A stretch of DNA of 51,874 nucleotides. Origin: Microbacterium barkeri (GTDB lineage Bacteria > Actinomycetota > Actinomycetes > Actinomycetales > Microbacteriaceae). Within the stretch, counting starts at the first letter, position 1; every line of letters begins with the position of its first letter. Below, piece by piece: positions 24,255 to 31,460 of this stretch. Under the pieces are notes generated by a model, which did not search any database, had not been told where the DNA came from, and was given only the letters and a program-made list of their open reading frames with translations. The DNA is taken from NCBI RefSeq assembly GCF_027921765.1, contig NZ_BSEJ01000020.1, forward strand, positions 1 to 51,874, read 5' to 3'. Both the position numbers and the translations under genes were made by a program.

Positions 24255-24854
24255 ATGACCACCGACACCACACACCGCACCCCGCAGGACGACGGCCGCC
24301 CCCTCGGCTTCTGGCTGAAGGCCGTCGACTCCCTGCTCTCCCAGCAGATCGACGCCGCGCTCGAGAGCGAGGGCATCGACCACCGCGACTGGCGGCTGCT
24401 GAACGCACTCGCGGGCACGGTCGACGCGCCGGGTCTGCACGACCGACTCGCCCGCAAGCCCCACCGCGTCACGATGCTCGCCGAGCACGGATGGGTCGAG
24501 CTCGTCGACGGCGAATGGACACTGACCGACGAGGGGCGCACGACGCTCGATCGGCTCGCGCCCCGGGTCGCCGCCGTGCGCGAGCGCGTCGCCGCCGCCG
24601 TCTCTCCCGAGGACTTCGCCACGACCCTCGCCTCACTCGAGGCCATCGCCCGCGAGCTCGGCTGGGAGGAGGGCAAGCCCCTGCCCCGCCGCAAGCGTCC
24701 CCGCGGCCGACACGGCCACGGCCCGCACGGCCACGGCTTCGGCCCGCACGGCCACGGCTTCGGGCCCCACGGGTTCGGGCCCCACGGCCACGGCTTCGGG
24801 CCCCACCGCTTCGGCGCGCGCGGCTTCCACCACGGCCACCGCGACGCGTCGTGA
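24255..24854 (+). CDS. MarR-like winged-helix protein with His/Gly-rich C-terminal tail
   Basis: The 199-residue protein has a winged-helix core at ~15-125 (LGFWLKAVDSLLSQQIDAALESEGIDHRDWRLLNAL, ..VTMLAEHGWVELVDGEWTLTDEGR), related to MarR. A basic hinge (LPRRKRPRGRHGH) leads into a tail of ~45 residues built of repeats such as GFGPHGHGFGPHG. ATG 24255 follows GGAG at 6 nt. The tail mirrors the His-rich N-terminus of the divergent MarR protein, so the two may form a metal-responsive or heteromeric pair. This is inference; no metal site of known geometry is seen. Confidence 0.8.
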   Translation: MTTDTTHRTPQDDGRPLGFWLKAVDSLLSQQIDAALESEGIDHRDWRLLNALAGTVDAPGLHDRLARKPHRVTMLAEHGWVELVDGEWTLTDEGRTTLDRLAPRVAAVRERVAAAVSPEDFATTLASLEAIARELGWEEGKPLPRRKRPRGRHGHGPHGHGFGPHGHGFGPHGFGPHGHGFGPHRFGARGFHHGHRDAS

Positions 24855-24906
24855 CGCGTTCTCCCTGCACACGGGCGGTCTCGGCCCCGGACCGTAGGCT
24901 CGAGTC

Positions 24907-25275
24907 ATGAGCTTCGCCGAGACCTGCCCGTGCGGGAGCGGGCGGCCGTATCCGTCGTGCTGCGGCGCCCTCCACTCCGGCGCGCGCCTCGCGGAGACCC
25001 CGGAAGAGCTCATGCGCTCGCGGTACAGCGCCTTCGCGAAGGGCGATGTCGACTACCTCGCGCGCACCTGGCACCCGCGCACGCGCCCCGCCGACCTCGC
25101 GCTCGACGACAGCACGATGTGGACGCGCCTCGAGATCCTCGAGGCCGCGGGCGACGAGGTCGCGTTCGTCGCGCACTTCACGACGGCGGATGGCCCTGGC
25201 CGGCTCGAGGAGCGCTCCCGTTTCGCGCGCCGCGGCGGCCGCTGGGTCTACGTCGACGGCGACGTCGCCGGCTGA
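24907..25275 (+). CDS. YchJ family (UPF0225) protein with SEC-C zinc motif
   Basis: The 122-residue protein begins with the SEC-C metal-binding motif CPCGSGRPYPSCCG (residues 7-20). Then come the YchJ signature ETPEELMRSRYSAFAKGDVDYLARTWHP and an NTF2-like fold with a conserved tryptophan near the end (RRGGRWVYVDG). The biochemical role is unknown. TAGGCT lies 6 nt before the ATG and no ribosome site exists, so it is probably leaderless. The stop is 1 nt from the end of the convergent GH16-like gene. Confidence 0.9.
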   Translation: MSFAETCPCGSGRPYPSCCGALHSGARLAETPEELMRSRYSAFAKGDVDYLARTWHPRTRPADLALDDSTMWTRLEILEAAGDEVAFVAHFTTADGPGRLEERSRFARRGGRWVYVDGDVAG

Positions 25276-25276
25276 G

Positions 25277-26053
25277 TCACGCGCCGCTCCAGCCGCGCAC
25301 GCGGTGCAGCCGCGCCGTCTTCGGGTAGGAGCCGCCGCGCCCGCCGACCTCGAACAGGTCGACGAGCAGGAACAGGGGGCAGTCGGGGGCCTGCGGGATC
25401 CGGCGCACGACCACGCCCTCGCATCCGATGACGGTCTCGCCCGCGCCCCAGATCGCGGTCCACGTGTGCGGTCTCGCGGCGTCGAACGGCAGCGTCACCT
25501 CGGCCATGTCGGTGCGCAGCCCCGGGTCGCCGTGGGCCTTGATGCCCGTGCGGGCGACAGTCGATGACCCCACAGCCTCCGCGTCGATCTCGAAGATGCA
25601 GATCTCGCCCGCGTCCTCTGCGCGCTCATGCTCCGTCCCGACGAGCCACGCGGCGAGCATCGCGCCCTCATCCGTGCTCGCACTCACGGTGATGTCGACG
25701 CGGCCCGAGCGCGGCGCCCACAGCAGGCGCGCGGGTGTCTCGGTTCGAACCGAGAGGCCATCGGGGCGATGCCGATGCGTGCCGCGCGTCGACCCGAGCG
25801 GCCCCGAGAAGACCCCGGTCTGCAGATTCGAGACGCGCAGCGGGGCGTCCTCGGGGCGCCAGTCGAGCTGGGCCTCATCGATCCGGAGGCGCAGGCTATC
25901 CGCGGCGACGTCGAACCGCGCCGCGGAGCGGTCGGGCGTCGTCCAGTGCGGCAGGTAGTGCGCGACCCAGAGCGCGGGATCGGGGCCGTCGGCGAAGTCG
26001 TCCTCGACGTCGGGGCGACGCGACGGAGGAGGCAGCAGGGGGTCGCGCATCAC
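25277..26053 (-). CDS. GH16-like (concanavalin-fold) protein with altered catalytic motif
   Basis: The 258-residue protein lacks a signal peptide and resembles glycoside hydrolase family 16 / concanavalin A-like proteins of actinobacteria. The GH16 catalytic block GE-I-D-x-x-E appears as GEICIFE: Glu150 and Glu155 are kept but the middle Asp is Cys152. So it may be a weak or non-enzymatic member. It starts GTG ATG at 26053; TAAGGT lies 6 nt upstream, suiting a leaderless mRNA. It may be cytoplasmic; the substrate is unknown. The family call is from pattern recall and moderately uncertain. Confidence 0.6.
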   Translation of the reverse strand: MMRDPLLPPPSRRPDVEDDFADGPDPALWVAHYLPHWTTPDRSAARFDVAADSLRLRIDEAQLDWRPEDAPLRVSNLQTGVFSGPLGSTRGTHRHRPDGLSVRTETPARLLWAPRSGRVDITVSASTDEGAMLAAWLVGTEHERAEDAGEICIFEIDAEAVGSSTVARTGIKAHGDPGLRTDMAEVTLPFDAARPHTWTAIWGAGETVIGCEGVVVRRIPQAPDCPLFLLVDLFEVGGRGGSYPKTARLHRVRGWSGA

Positions 26054-26087
26054 GGCGCGACCTTAGCGCGAGCGGGCGACATCGGGT

Positions 26088-26813
26088 TCATCCGCCTTCG
26101 GCATACCGCGTCGCAGCCTCGGCGACCTGCCGCTGGTAGTCATCGGTGTCGTTGTACGAGCGGATGGCGCCGATCCAGGCCTCGGGCGAATCGAGCGTCC
26201 CGTGCGCCTGGCAGAGGTAGCGCGCGGCCGTCGCCGCGGCGTCGTCGATGTCGTGCGGGTCCGTGCGGCCGTCGCCGTCGGCATCGACGGCCCAGATGGC
26301 CCAGGTCTCCGGGATGAACTGCAGGGGCCCGACCGCGCGATCCCAGACCGCGTCCCCGTCGAGAGCGCCGCCGTCGGTGTCGGGGATGGCCATGGTGCGG
26401 TTCGTGCCGTCGAGCGGGATACCGATGATCGCCGGGCGGGCGACACCGTCGCCGTCCACGGCTCCGCCCTCGAGCGCCCCGTGCCGGCTCTCGACCCATC
26501 CGATGCCGGCGAGCGTGTTCCATCCGACCGCGCAGCCGTAGGTCGCCCGCGCGCCGAGGTCGGCCGCCCCGTATGCCGCGAGCGCGCGTTCGGGGATCCC
26601 CTGCGACGCGGCCGTCGCCGTGAGCCACTCGGCGTCGACCGCGACGCCGTCCGACGACGGCGTCGCGAGCGCGGCGGCCGAGGTGGGTGCGGGCCGAGTG
26701 GGCTCCGCGGGCCGCACAGCCAGGGCGATCAGCCCGACGAGCACGCCCGCACCCACGACGCCGCTCACGACGACCGCGGCGGCCTGCGTCGTGCTCCTCC
26801 GGCGCCTGCTCAC
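26088..26813 (-). CDS. Membrane-anchored lytic murein transglycosylase (MltB/SLT-like)
   Basis: The 241-residue protein has a basic N-terminus and one membrane helix (~8-33), so it is anchored with its enzyme domain outside. The domain (~55-240) shows the catalytic Glu in GWVESRHG, the conserved AVGPLQFIPETW block and DADGDGRTDPHDIDDAAATAARYLC, typical of MltB-like lytic transglycosylases. These cleave peptidoglycan between MurNAc and GlcNAc. The start is GTG 26813. It may take part in wall turnover or Rpf-like resuscitation. Confidence 0.9.
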   Translation of the reverse strand: MSRRRRSTTQAAAVVVSGVVGAGVLVGLIALAVRPAEPTRPAPTSAAALATPSSDGVAVDAEWLTATAASQGIPERALAAYGAADLGARATYGCAVGWNTLAGIGWVESRHGALEGGAVDGDGVARPAIIGIPLDGTNRTMAIPDTDGGALDGDAVWDRAVGPLQFIPETWAIWAVDADGDGRTDPHDIDDAAATAARYLCQAHGTLDSPEAWIGAIRSYNDTDDYQRQVAEAATRYAEGG

Positions 26814-26865
26814 GCCCTCAGCGTGCCGCAGTCTCCTGACGGTCCGCCCGGCGCCCGCCGTGCGG

Positions 26866-28101
26866 TCACGCCGGCGCGCGCTTCGCGGCGGCGATGTGGC
26901 CGAGCTGCCGCCAGACGAGCAGCAGCGTGATGCCGGCGCCGCCGAACGCGAACCACCACGGGGCGGTCAGGCCCCACAGCTGCGCGATCACGCCGCCCAG
27001 CGCCTGGCCCACGACCATCCCGCCGAACACGCACACCATGTTCAGCGAGCTCGCGCGCCCCTGGAGCTCGTTCGGCACCACCCGCTGGCGCACCGTCGTC
27101 GAGATCGTGCCCCACACGAACGCGTACGCGCCGAACACTCCCATGATGACGAGCGCGAGCCATCCCTCGGTCGTGAGCGCGAAGGCGAGGTGCATGACCA
27201 CCTCGAGCGACAGGCACACGCGCATGAGCGTGGCGAACGAGACATGCCGCTCGAGCCATCCGAACGCCATCGTCGAGAGCAGACCGCCCGCGGCGGATGC
27301 CGTCGTGAGCATCCCGTAGCCGACGGCGCCCATGTGCAGGTGCTCGGTCGCGTAGAGGACGAGCACGCCCCACGGCGCCGCCCACGTGATGTTGAAGACG
27401 AGGATGACGATCGCGAGCGTGCGCATGGGCGGGTTGCGCCAGGTCCACCGCAGGCCCTCCGCGATGTCGCGGCGCACGGGCGGATGGCCGCCCTCGCGCG
27501 GCGGGAGCGGCGGGAGGGCGATGCGCGAGACGAGGAGGATCGCGAGCAGGACGCAGACGATCTGCGCGGCGAACGGCCAGGCGGAGCCGGCGGCGAAGAG
27601 GAACGCGCCGAGGGGCGGCCCCGCGAACTGGTTCGCGACGAGGTAGCCGCCCTGCATGCGCGCGTTGCCGATGCCGAGGTCGTCGTGGTCGACGAGCATC
27701 GGCAGCAGCGTGCTGCTCGCGGAGTCGGCGAAGACCTCGGCGACCCCGTAGGCGAACATCGTGACGAGCACGATCCCGATGTTCACCGCGCCGGTGACGA
27801 TGAACACGCAGAGCATCGCCACGACCAGCGCGCGGAGCGCGTTCGCGATCATGACGAGCGTGCGGCGGTCGAATCGGTCGGCGATCGCGCCGGCGTGCAG
27901 GCCGAACAGCAGCCACGGCAGGTACTGCAGCAGTGCCGCCGAGGCCACGAGGAACGGGGAGTCGGTCAGCGACGCGACGAGCAGCGGCCCTGCCGCGAGC
28001 GCGATGCCGTCGCCGATGTTGCTCGTCCACGACGACGCGAGGAGCCATCGGAAGTCGCGCCCCATCCGCCGCGGCGCGACGATCTCACCCAGTGATGCCA
28101 C
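26866..28101 (-). CDS. MFS transporter (MFS_3 / EntS-like)
   Basis: The 411-residue protein has ~12 membrane helices. The opening FRWLLASSWTSNIGDGIALAAGPLLVASLT, a loop GAIADRFDRRTLVM (motif A) and the central FADSASSTLLPMLV block are typical of the MFS_3 group that includes the siderophore exporter EntS. The start is GTG 28101 with AGGA 9 nt upstream; ATG 28065 (MGRDFRW) is an alternative. The transported compound is unknown. It is divergent from the NUDIX gene. Confidence 0.88.
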   Translation of the reverse strand: MASLGEIVAPRRMGRDFRWLLASSWTSNIGDGIALAAGPLLVASLTDSPFLVASAALLQYLPWLLFGLHAGAIADRFDRRTLVMIANALRALVVAMLCVFIVTGAVNIGIVLVTMFAYGVAEVFADSASSTLLPMLVDHDDLGIGNARMQGGYLVANQFAGPPLGAFLFAAGSAWPFAAQIVCVLLAILLVSRIALPPLPPREGGHPPVRRDIAEGLRWTWRNPPMRTLAIVILVFNITWAAPWGVLVLYATEHLHMGAVGYGMLTTASAAGGLLSTMAFGWLERHVSFATLMRVCLSLEVVMHLAFALTTEGWLALVIMGVFGAYAFVWGTISTTVRQRVVPNELQGRASSLNMVCVFGGMVVGQALGGVIAQLWGLTAPWWFAFGGAGITLLLVWRQLGHIAAAKRAPA

Positions 28102-28158
28102 GAGAGTCGATCCTGGCACCGATCGGCGACATGCGGGGCGCCTTCCTACGATGGGGCC

Positions 28159-28698
28159 ATGGCCTGGCAGACGAAGCGCACGCGCACCGTGTACGAGAAC
28201 CCGTGGATCCGCGTGCGGGAGGACGAGGTCGCCCGGCCGGACGGCGGCGAGGGCATCTACGGCGTCGTCGAGCTGCGGCATCCGGCGGTCTTCGTCGTGG
28301 CGCTCGACGAGGAGGACCGCGTGCTGCTCGTCGAGGTCGACCGCTACACGGTCGGACGATCGTGGGAGGTCGTCGCGGGCGGCAGCGACGGCGAGCCGGC
28401 CGAGCAGGCCGCGCGTCGAGAGCTGCTCGAGGAGAGCGGGCTCGAGGCGGCCGAGTGGATCGAGGTGGGGCGGATGAACGCACTCAACGGCATCTGCGTC
28501 GCCCCCGAGACGGTGTTCGTCGCCCGCGGGCTCACGTCCGCTCGCGACGCGGCCGCGCATCAGGCCGAGGAGGGCATCACCGCCTCGCGGTGGGTGCCGC
28601 TCGACGAGGCGCTGCGGATGTCCGTGTCCGGGGAGATCTCAGACGGCGAGTCGATCGCCGCGCTCGCGATGGCGGCGGTGCATCTGAAGCGGCTGTAG
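28159..28698 (+). CDS. NUDIX hydrolase, ADP-ribose pyrophosphatase-like
   Basis: The 179-residue protein carries a complete Nudix box, GGSDGEPAEQAARRELLEES followed by GL (GX5EX7REUXEEXGU), at about residues 74-95. The layout with a leading beta-strand pair (RTVYENPWIRVREDEV) resembles ADP-ribose/nucleoside-diphosphate-sugar pyrophosphatases. It would hydrolyse a nucleoside diphosphate linked to another moiety, using Mg2+. TACGAT lies 6 nt before the ATG with no ribosome site: leaderless. The stop is 1 nt from the end of dcd. Confidence 0.92.
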   Translation: MAWQTKRTRTVYENPWIRVREDEVARPDGGEGIYGVVELRHPAVFVVALDEEDRVLLVEVDRYTVGRSWEVVAGGSDGEPAEQAARRELLEESGLEAAEWIEVGRMNALNGICVAPETVFVARGLTSARDAAAHQAEEGITASRWVPLDEALRMSVSGEISDGESIAALAMAAVHLKRL

Positions 28699-28699
28699 G

Positions 28700-29305
28700 T
28701 CAGGCCCCGCTCGCGCCCGCGTCGCTCACCGACACGTCCGTCCGGTGGAAGTTCTGGAACGAGCGGGAGGCGGTCGGCCCGCGCTGCCCCTGGTAGCGGT
28801 TGCCGTAGGGGCCCGAGCCGTAGGCGTTCTCGGCCGCCGAGGTCAGCTGGAAGAAGCAGAGCTGGCCGATCTTCATGCCCGGCCAGAGCTTGATCGGCAG
28901 CGTCGCGACGTTCGCGAGCTCGAGCGTGACATGGCCGGTGAAGCCCGGGTCGATGAAGCCCGCCGTCGAGTGGGTGATGAGGCCGAGGCGGCCGAGCGAC
29001 GACTTGCCCTCGAGACGGGCCGCGATGTCATCCGGGAGCGTGACCTGCTCGAACGTCGCGCCGAGCGCGAACTCGCCGGGGTGCAGGATGAACGGCTCGT
29101 CGGGCTTGACCTCGATGAGGCGGGTGAGCTCGGGCTGGTCCTCCGCGGGGTCGATGAAGGGGTACTTGTGGTTGTCGAAGAGACGGAAGTACCGGTCGAG
29201 GCGCACGTCGACGCTCGAGGGCTGCACCATCGCGAGATCGAGCGGGTCGAGCCTGATGCGGTCGGCGTCGAGCTGGGCCTTGATGTCGCGATCCGAGAGC
29301 AGCAC
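28700..29305 (-). CDS. dcd: dCTP deaminase (possibly bifunctional dCTP deaminase/dUTPase)
   Basis: The 201-residue protein starts M(GTG)[20 protein letters not shown] and carries the family core [16 protein letters not shown], plus the active-site block [18 protein letters not shown] with the catalytic Glu in VTLELAN. It deaminates dCTP toward dUTP/dUMP for thymidylate synthesis. Mycobacterial homologues also hydrolyse dUTP, which may hold here. GTG 29305 is chosen over an ATG 9 codons upstream because it gives the conserved N-terminus and has TACGCT 6 nt before it. Confidence 0.95.
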   Translation of the reverse strand: MLLSDRDIKAQLDADRIRLDPLDLAMVQPSSVDVRLDRYFRLFDNHKYPFIDPAEDQPELTRLIEVKPDEPFILHPGEFALGATFEQVTLPDDIAARLEGKSSLGRLGLITHSTAGFIDPGFTGHVTLELANVATLPIKLWPGMKIGQLCFFQLTSAAENAYGSGPYGNRYQGQRGPTASRSFQNFHRTDVSVSDAGASGA

Positions 29306-29337
29306 GGTGCCAGCGTAGTCGGCCGCGGCCATCCGCC

Positions 29338-30318
29338 TCAGTGCGCGTAGCGCGAGACGCTGTCGATGCGGAACGTGACGCCATCCGGGACCGCCCCGTA
29401 CAGCGTGACGTCGGCCGCGCCCGTCTCACCCGGCGCGATGTCGGCGGACCAGGCGATCGACGTCGCCGCCTCCGACCCGTCGGGGTTCAGGGCGGTGATG
29501 TCGATCGCGTACTCCATCGGCACATCGGCGGAGTTCCGGACGCTCACGGGCAGGACGGGCTCGTCGCCGTCGAGCCTCAGCTCGCCGAGGGTCACGTCCT
29601 GCGCGAGGTCGTAGAGGCCGACGACCTCGAGCTCGACGACGTCGAACCGCGCGGAGTCGATGCCGGCGAGGTCGTAGTACGACTCGAAGCCCTCGGGATC
29701 GGGCACGGCGAGCGAGACGAGGAGCACGTCGCCGGTCTCGACCGGGCGCCCCTCGGGGTCGACGATGACCGTCTGGTTGTCGCCGACGTACTCGTACGCG
29801 GTCGCGGGCTGCCGTGCGCTCAGCGTGACGAGGTGCGCGGCGGCGTCGGCGGGCACGTCAGCCTCGGGTGTGTCCGGGGCGAGGATCTCCGCGTACGCGA
29901 CGAACCCCTCGCCCACGTGCGCTTCGGGGGCATCCAGGATGGCCGCGAGCCGGGCCGCGTCGACGGGAGGGAACTCGGATGGCTGCGGCGCGGGCGGGGC
30001 GGATGGCTCGGCATCGGCATCCTCGGACGGCACGACGGGCTCGGGCTCGTCCGGCGCGCCGCTGATCCACGTCTCGACGGTCTCCACGACGACCGGCCAC
30101 AGCCCGAAGAGCCGTGTCTCGAACGCCGCCAACACGATCACGACGAGGATCGGGAGGACGAGCCACCCGCGTCCCCGCCGTCGGGGTCGGGAGGCCTGCG
30201 GGGTCGGCGCGCGCCGCCCGCGACGGCGCATCTCGTCGAGAGGCGGGATGACGTAGGGCCCCTGATGCCCTTCGGGCACCGAGGTGAAGGTCTCGGTGTA
30301 CCGGTCGTCGCGTCCCAT
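29338..30318 (-). CDS. Membrane-anchored hypothetical protein
   Basis: The 326-residue protein has a ~50-residue basic cytoplasmic N-terminus, one membrane helix (~51-70), an acidic Pro/Ala-rich linker (~90-115) and an extracytoplasmic region made of two beta-rich parts (~120-235 and ~240-326). The last part resembles an Ig-like fold ([26 protein letters not shown]), as in proteins annotated FxLYD or DUF4352-like. No catalytic motif is recognised. TAGCGT lies 7 nt before the ATG, so leaderless. It lies 32 nt before dcd on the same strand. Confidence 0.75.
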   Translation of the reverse strand: MGRDDRYTETFTSVPEGHQGPYVIPPLDEMRRRGRRAPTPQASRPRRRGRGWLVLPILVVIVLAAFETRLFGLWPVVVETVETWISGAPDEPEPVVPSEDADAEPSAPPAPQPSEFPPVDAARLAAILDAPEAHVGEGFVAYAEILAPDTPEADVPADAAAHLVTLSARQPATAYEYVGDNQTVIVDPEGRPVETGDVLLVSLAVPDPEGFESYYDLAGIDSARFDVVELEVVGLYDLAQDVTLGELRLDGDEPVLPVSVRNSADVPMEYAIDITALNPDGSEAATSIAWSADIAPGETGAADVTLYGAVPDGVTFRIDSVSRYAH

Positions 30319-30370
30319 GAAGCCGACGCTACTTGCTGTCGGGGGATCCCGGGGCGCCCGCAGCCCCTGT

Positions 30371-30376
30371 TATGCT
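30371..30376 (+). promoter_or_regulatory. -10 box of the tRNA-Gly gene
   Basis: TATGCT lies 27 nt before the first tRNA base. A -35 element is not obvious. Confidence 0.45.
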
Positions 30377-30402
30377 GACGGAGTCGCGTGCTCCACGCGC
30401 GC

Positions 30403-30476
30403 GGGGCTGTAGTTCAATGGCAGAACTTCTGCTTCCCAAGCAGACAGCGCGGGTTCGATTCCCGTCAGCCCCTCCA
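30403..30476 (+). tRNA. tRNA-Gly, anticodon CCC
   Basis: A full cloverleaf can be drawn: acceptor GGGGCTG/CAGCCCC, D stem GTTC/GAAC, anticodon stem TCTGC/GCAGA with loop TTCCCAA (anticodon CCC, reading GGG), T stem and loop with TTCGATT, discriminator T and an encoded CCA (30474-30476). Confidence 0.96.
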
Positions 30477-30501
30477 CAAGGTCATCCTGCGTCGATGCCG
30501 C

Positions 30502-31074
30502 TCACGCGATGTCGCCGAGCACCACGGCCACGGCTTCCGCGATCTGCACGCGGCTCTCCTCAGCCGTCGGCTCCGCGTCGAGCCCGAGCAGCCGGCGCCG
30601 ATGGCGTTCCCCGAGAAGGAGCGAGAACAGCAGCGGCGCGGACTCGGGCGAGCCTCCGGCGTCGACCAGGTGCTTCGCGAGGAAGGCCTGCGCCACGGCG
30701 GGGCCGTTCGCGTAGAACTCCTTCGCGAGTTCCGGGAACGAGACTGCGGCGGCGATGACGACGCGGTGCAGGGCGACGGCCTGGTCGGTCATCAGGGAGC
30801 GATGGACCGCTTCCGCAGCCTGAACCAGGTCGGACGGCTCGCTCTCCGGTTCCGTGTACCGGTGCTGCCGCCGGACGACGGCGCAGAAGAGGGCGCTCTT
30901 GTCGCCGATCGACTCGTACAGAGTCCGCTTGGCGATGCCGGCCGTTCCGGCGACCGCATCGAGTGAGACCGCTTCGTATCCGCGCGAGAGGAAGAGCTCG
31001 GTCGCGACCTCCAGCACACGCTCCTGACGCTTCGCGCGCTCATCCGCCGTGGGCCGCCCTCGCTTGCTCGCCAT
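30502..31074 (-). CDS. TetR family transcriptional regulator
   Basis: The 190-residue protein has a TetR HTH at ~15-60 (RVLEVATELFLSRGYEAVSLDAVAGTAGIAKRTLYESIGDKSALF) and a C-terminal ligand domain. An Arg-rich RGRPTADERAKRQ leader is typical of the family. ATG 31074 has TACCGT 6 nt upstream and no ribosome site (leaderless). It is divergent from a small DUF952 gene; an inverted repeat between them (31090-31113) is a likely operator. The ligand is unknown. Confidence 0.93.
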   Translation of the reverse strand: MASKRGRPTADERAKRQERVLEVATELFLSRGYEAVSLDAVAGTAGIAKRTLYESIGDKSALFCAVVRRQHRYTEPESEPSDLVQAAEAVHRSLMTDQAVALHRVVIAAAVSFPELAKEFYANGPAVAQAFLAKHLVDAGGSPESAPLLFSLLLGERHRRRLLGLDAEPTAEESRVQIAEAVAVVLGDIA

Positions 31075-31089
31075 GAGGGCACGGTACCA

Positions 31090-31113
31090 TAATGACACGA
31101 CAGCGTTTCATTA
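31090..31113. promoter_or_regulatory. Candidate TetR operator
   Basis: TAATGA-N12-TCATTA is a perfect 6-bp dyad located between the TetR -10 box and the DUF952 start, in a locally AT-rich stretch. It could control both divergent genes. Confidence 0.5.
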
Positions 31114-31133
31114 CAGCAGGAGGCGTGGCGACC

Positions 31134-31451
31134 GTGGACGTGATCTGCCATGTGGCGATAGAGGACGACTGGGAGATGAGCCGGGGGTTCGGCCAGTACG
31201 AGGTCTCCAAGCGCGGCGTCCCCCTCGACGACGCGGGCTATGTCCGCGCGACGACCCCGGAACGCGTGGCCGAGGTGGTGCGCGACGGCTATGCGGACCT
31301 GTCGCTCCCGCTTCTGCGCATCGATCTGAGCCTGGCGGGACTGGAGCGCGCGGGGGTCCCGGTCGAGTGGCACGACGGCGACCCTCGCGTGGTCGGTCCG
31401 ATCCCGATGGACCCTGACGTCGTCGTCGGCGAGGAGCCTCTGAAGCCCTGA
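31134..31451 (+). CDS. DUF952 domain protein
   Basis: The ~105-residue protein resembles DUF952: an opening strand VICHVAIEDDWEMSR, a middle YVRATTPERVAEVVRDGY, LRIDLSLAGLERAGVPVEW and a final VVGPIPMDPDVVV. The family has a ribosyl-transferase-like fold by prediction but no proven activity. GTG 31134 is chosen, 10 nt after AGCAGGAGG; ATG 31092 would overlap the TetR control region. It lies in the intergenic space divergent from TetR, which may repress it. Confidence 0.72.
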   Translation: MDVICHVAIEDDWEMSRGFGQYEVSKRGVPLDDAGYVRATTPERVAEVVRDGYADLSLPLLRIDLSLAGLERAGVPVEWHDGDPRVVGPIPMDPDVVVGEEPLKP

Positions 31452-31460
31452 GCGCGCGCC

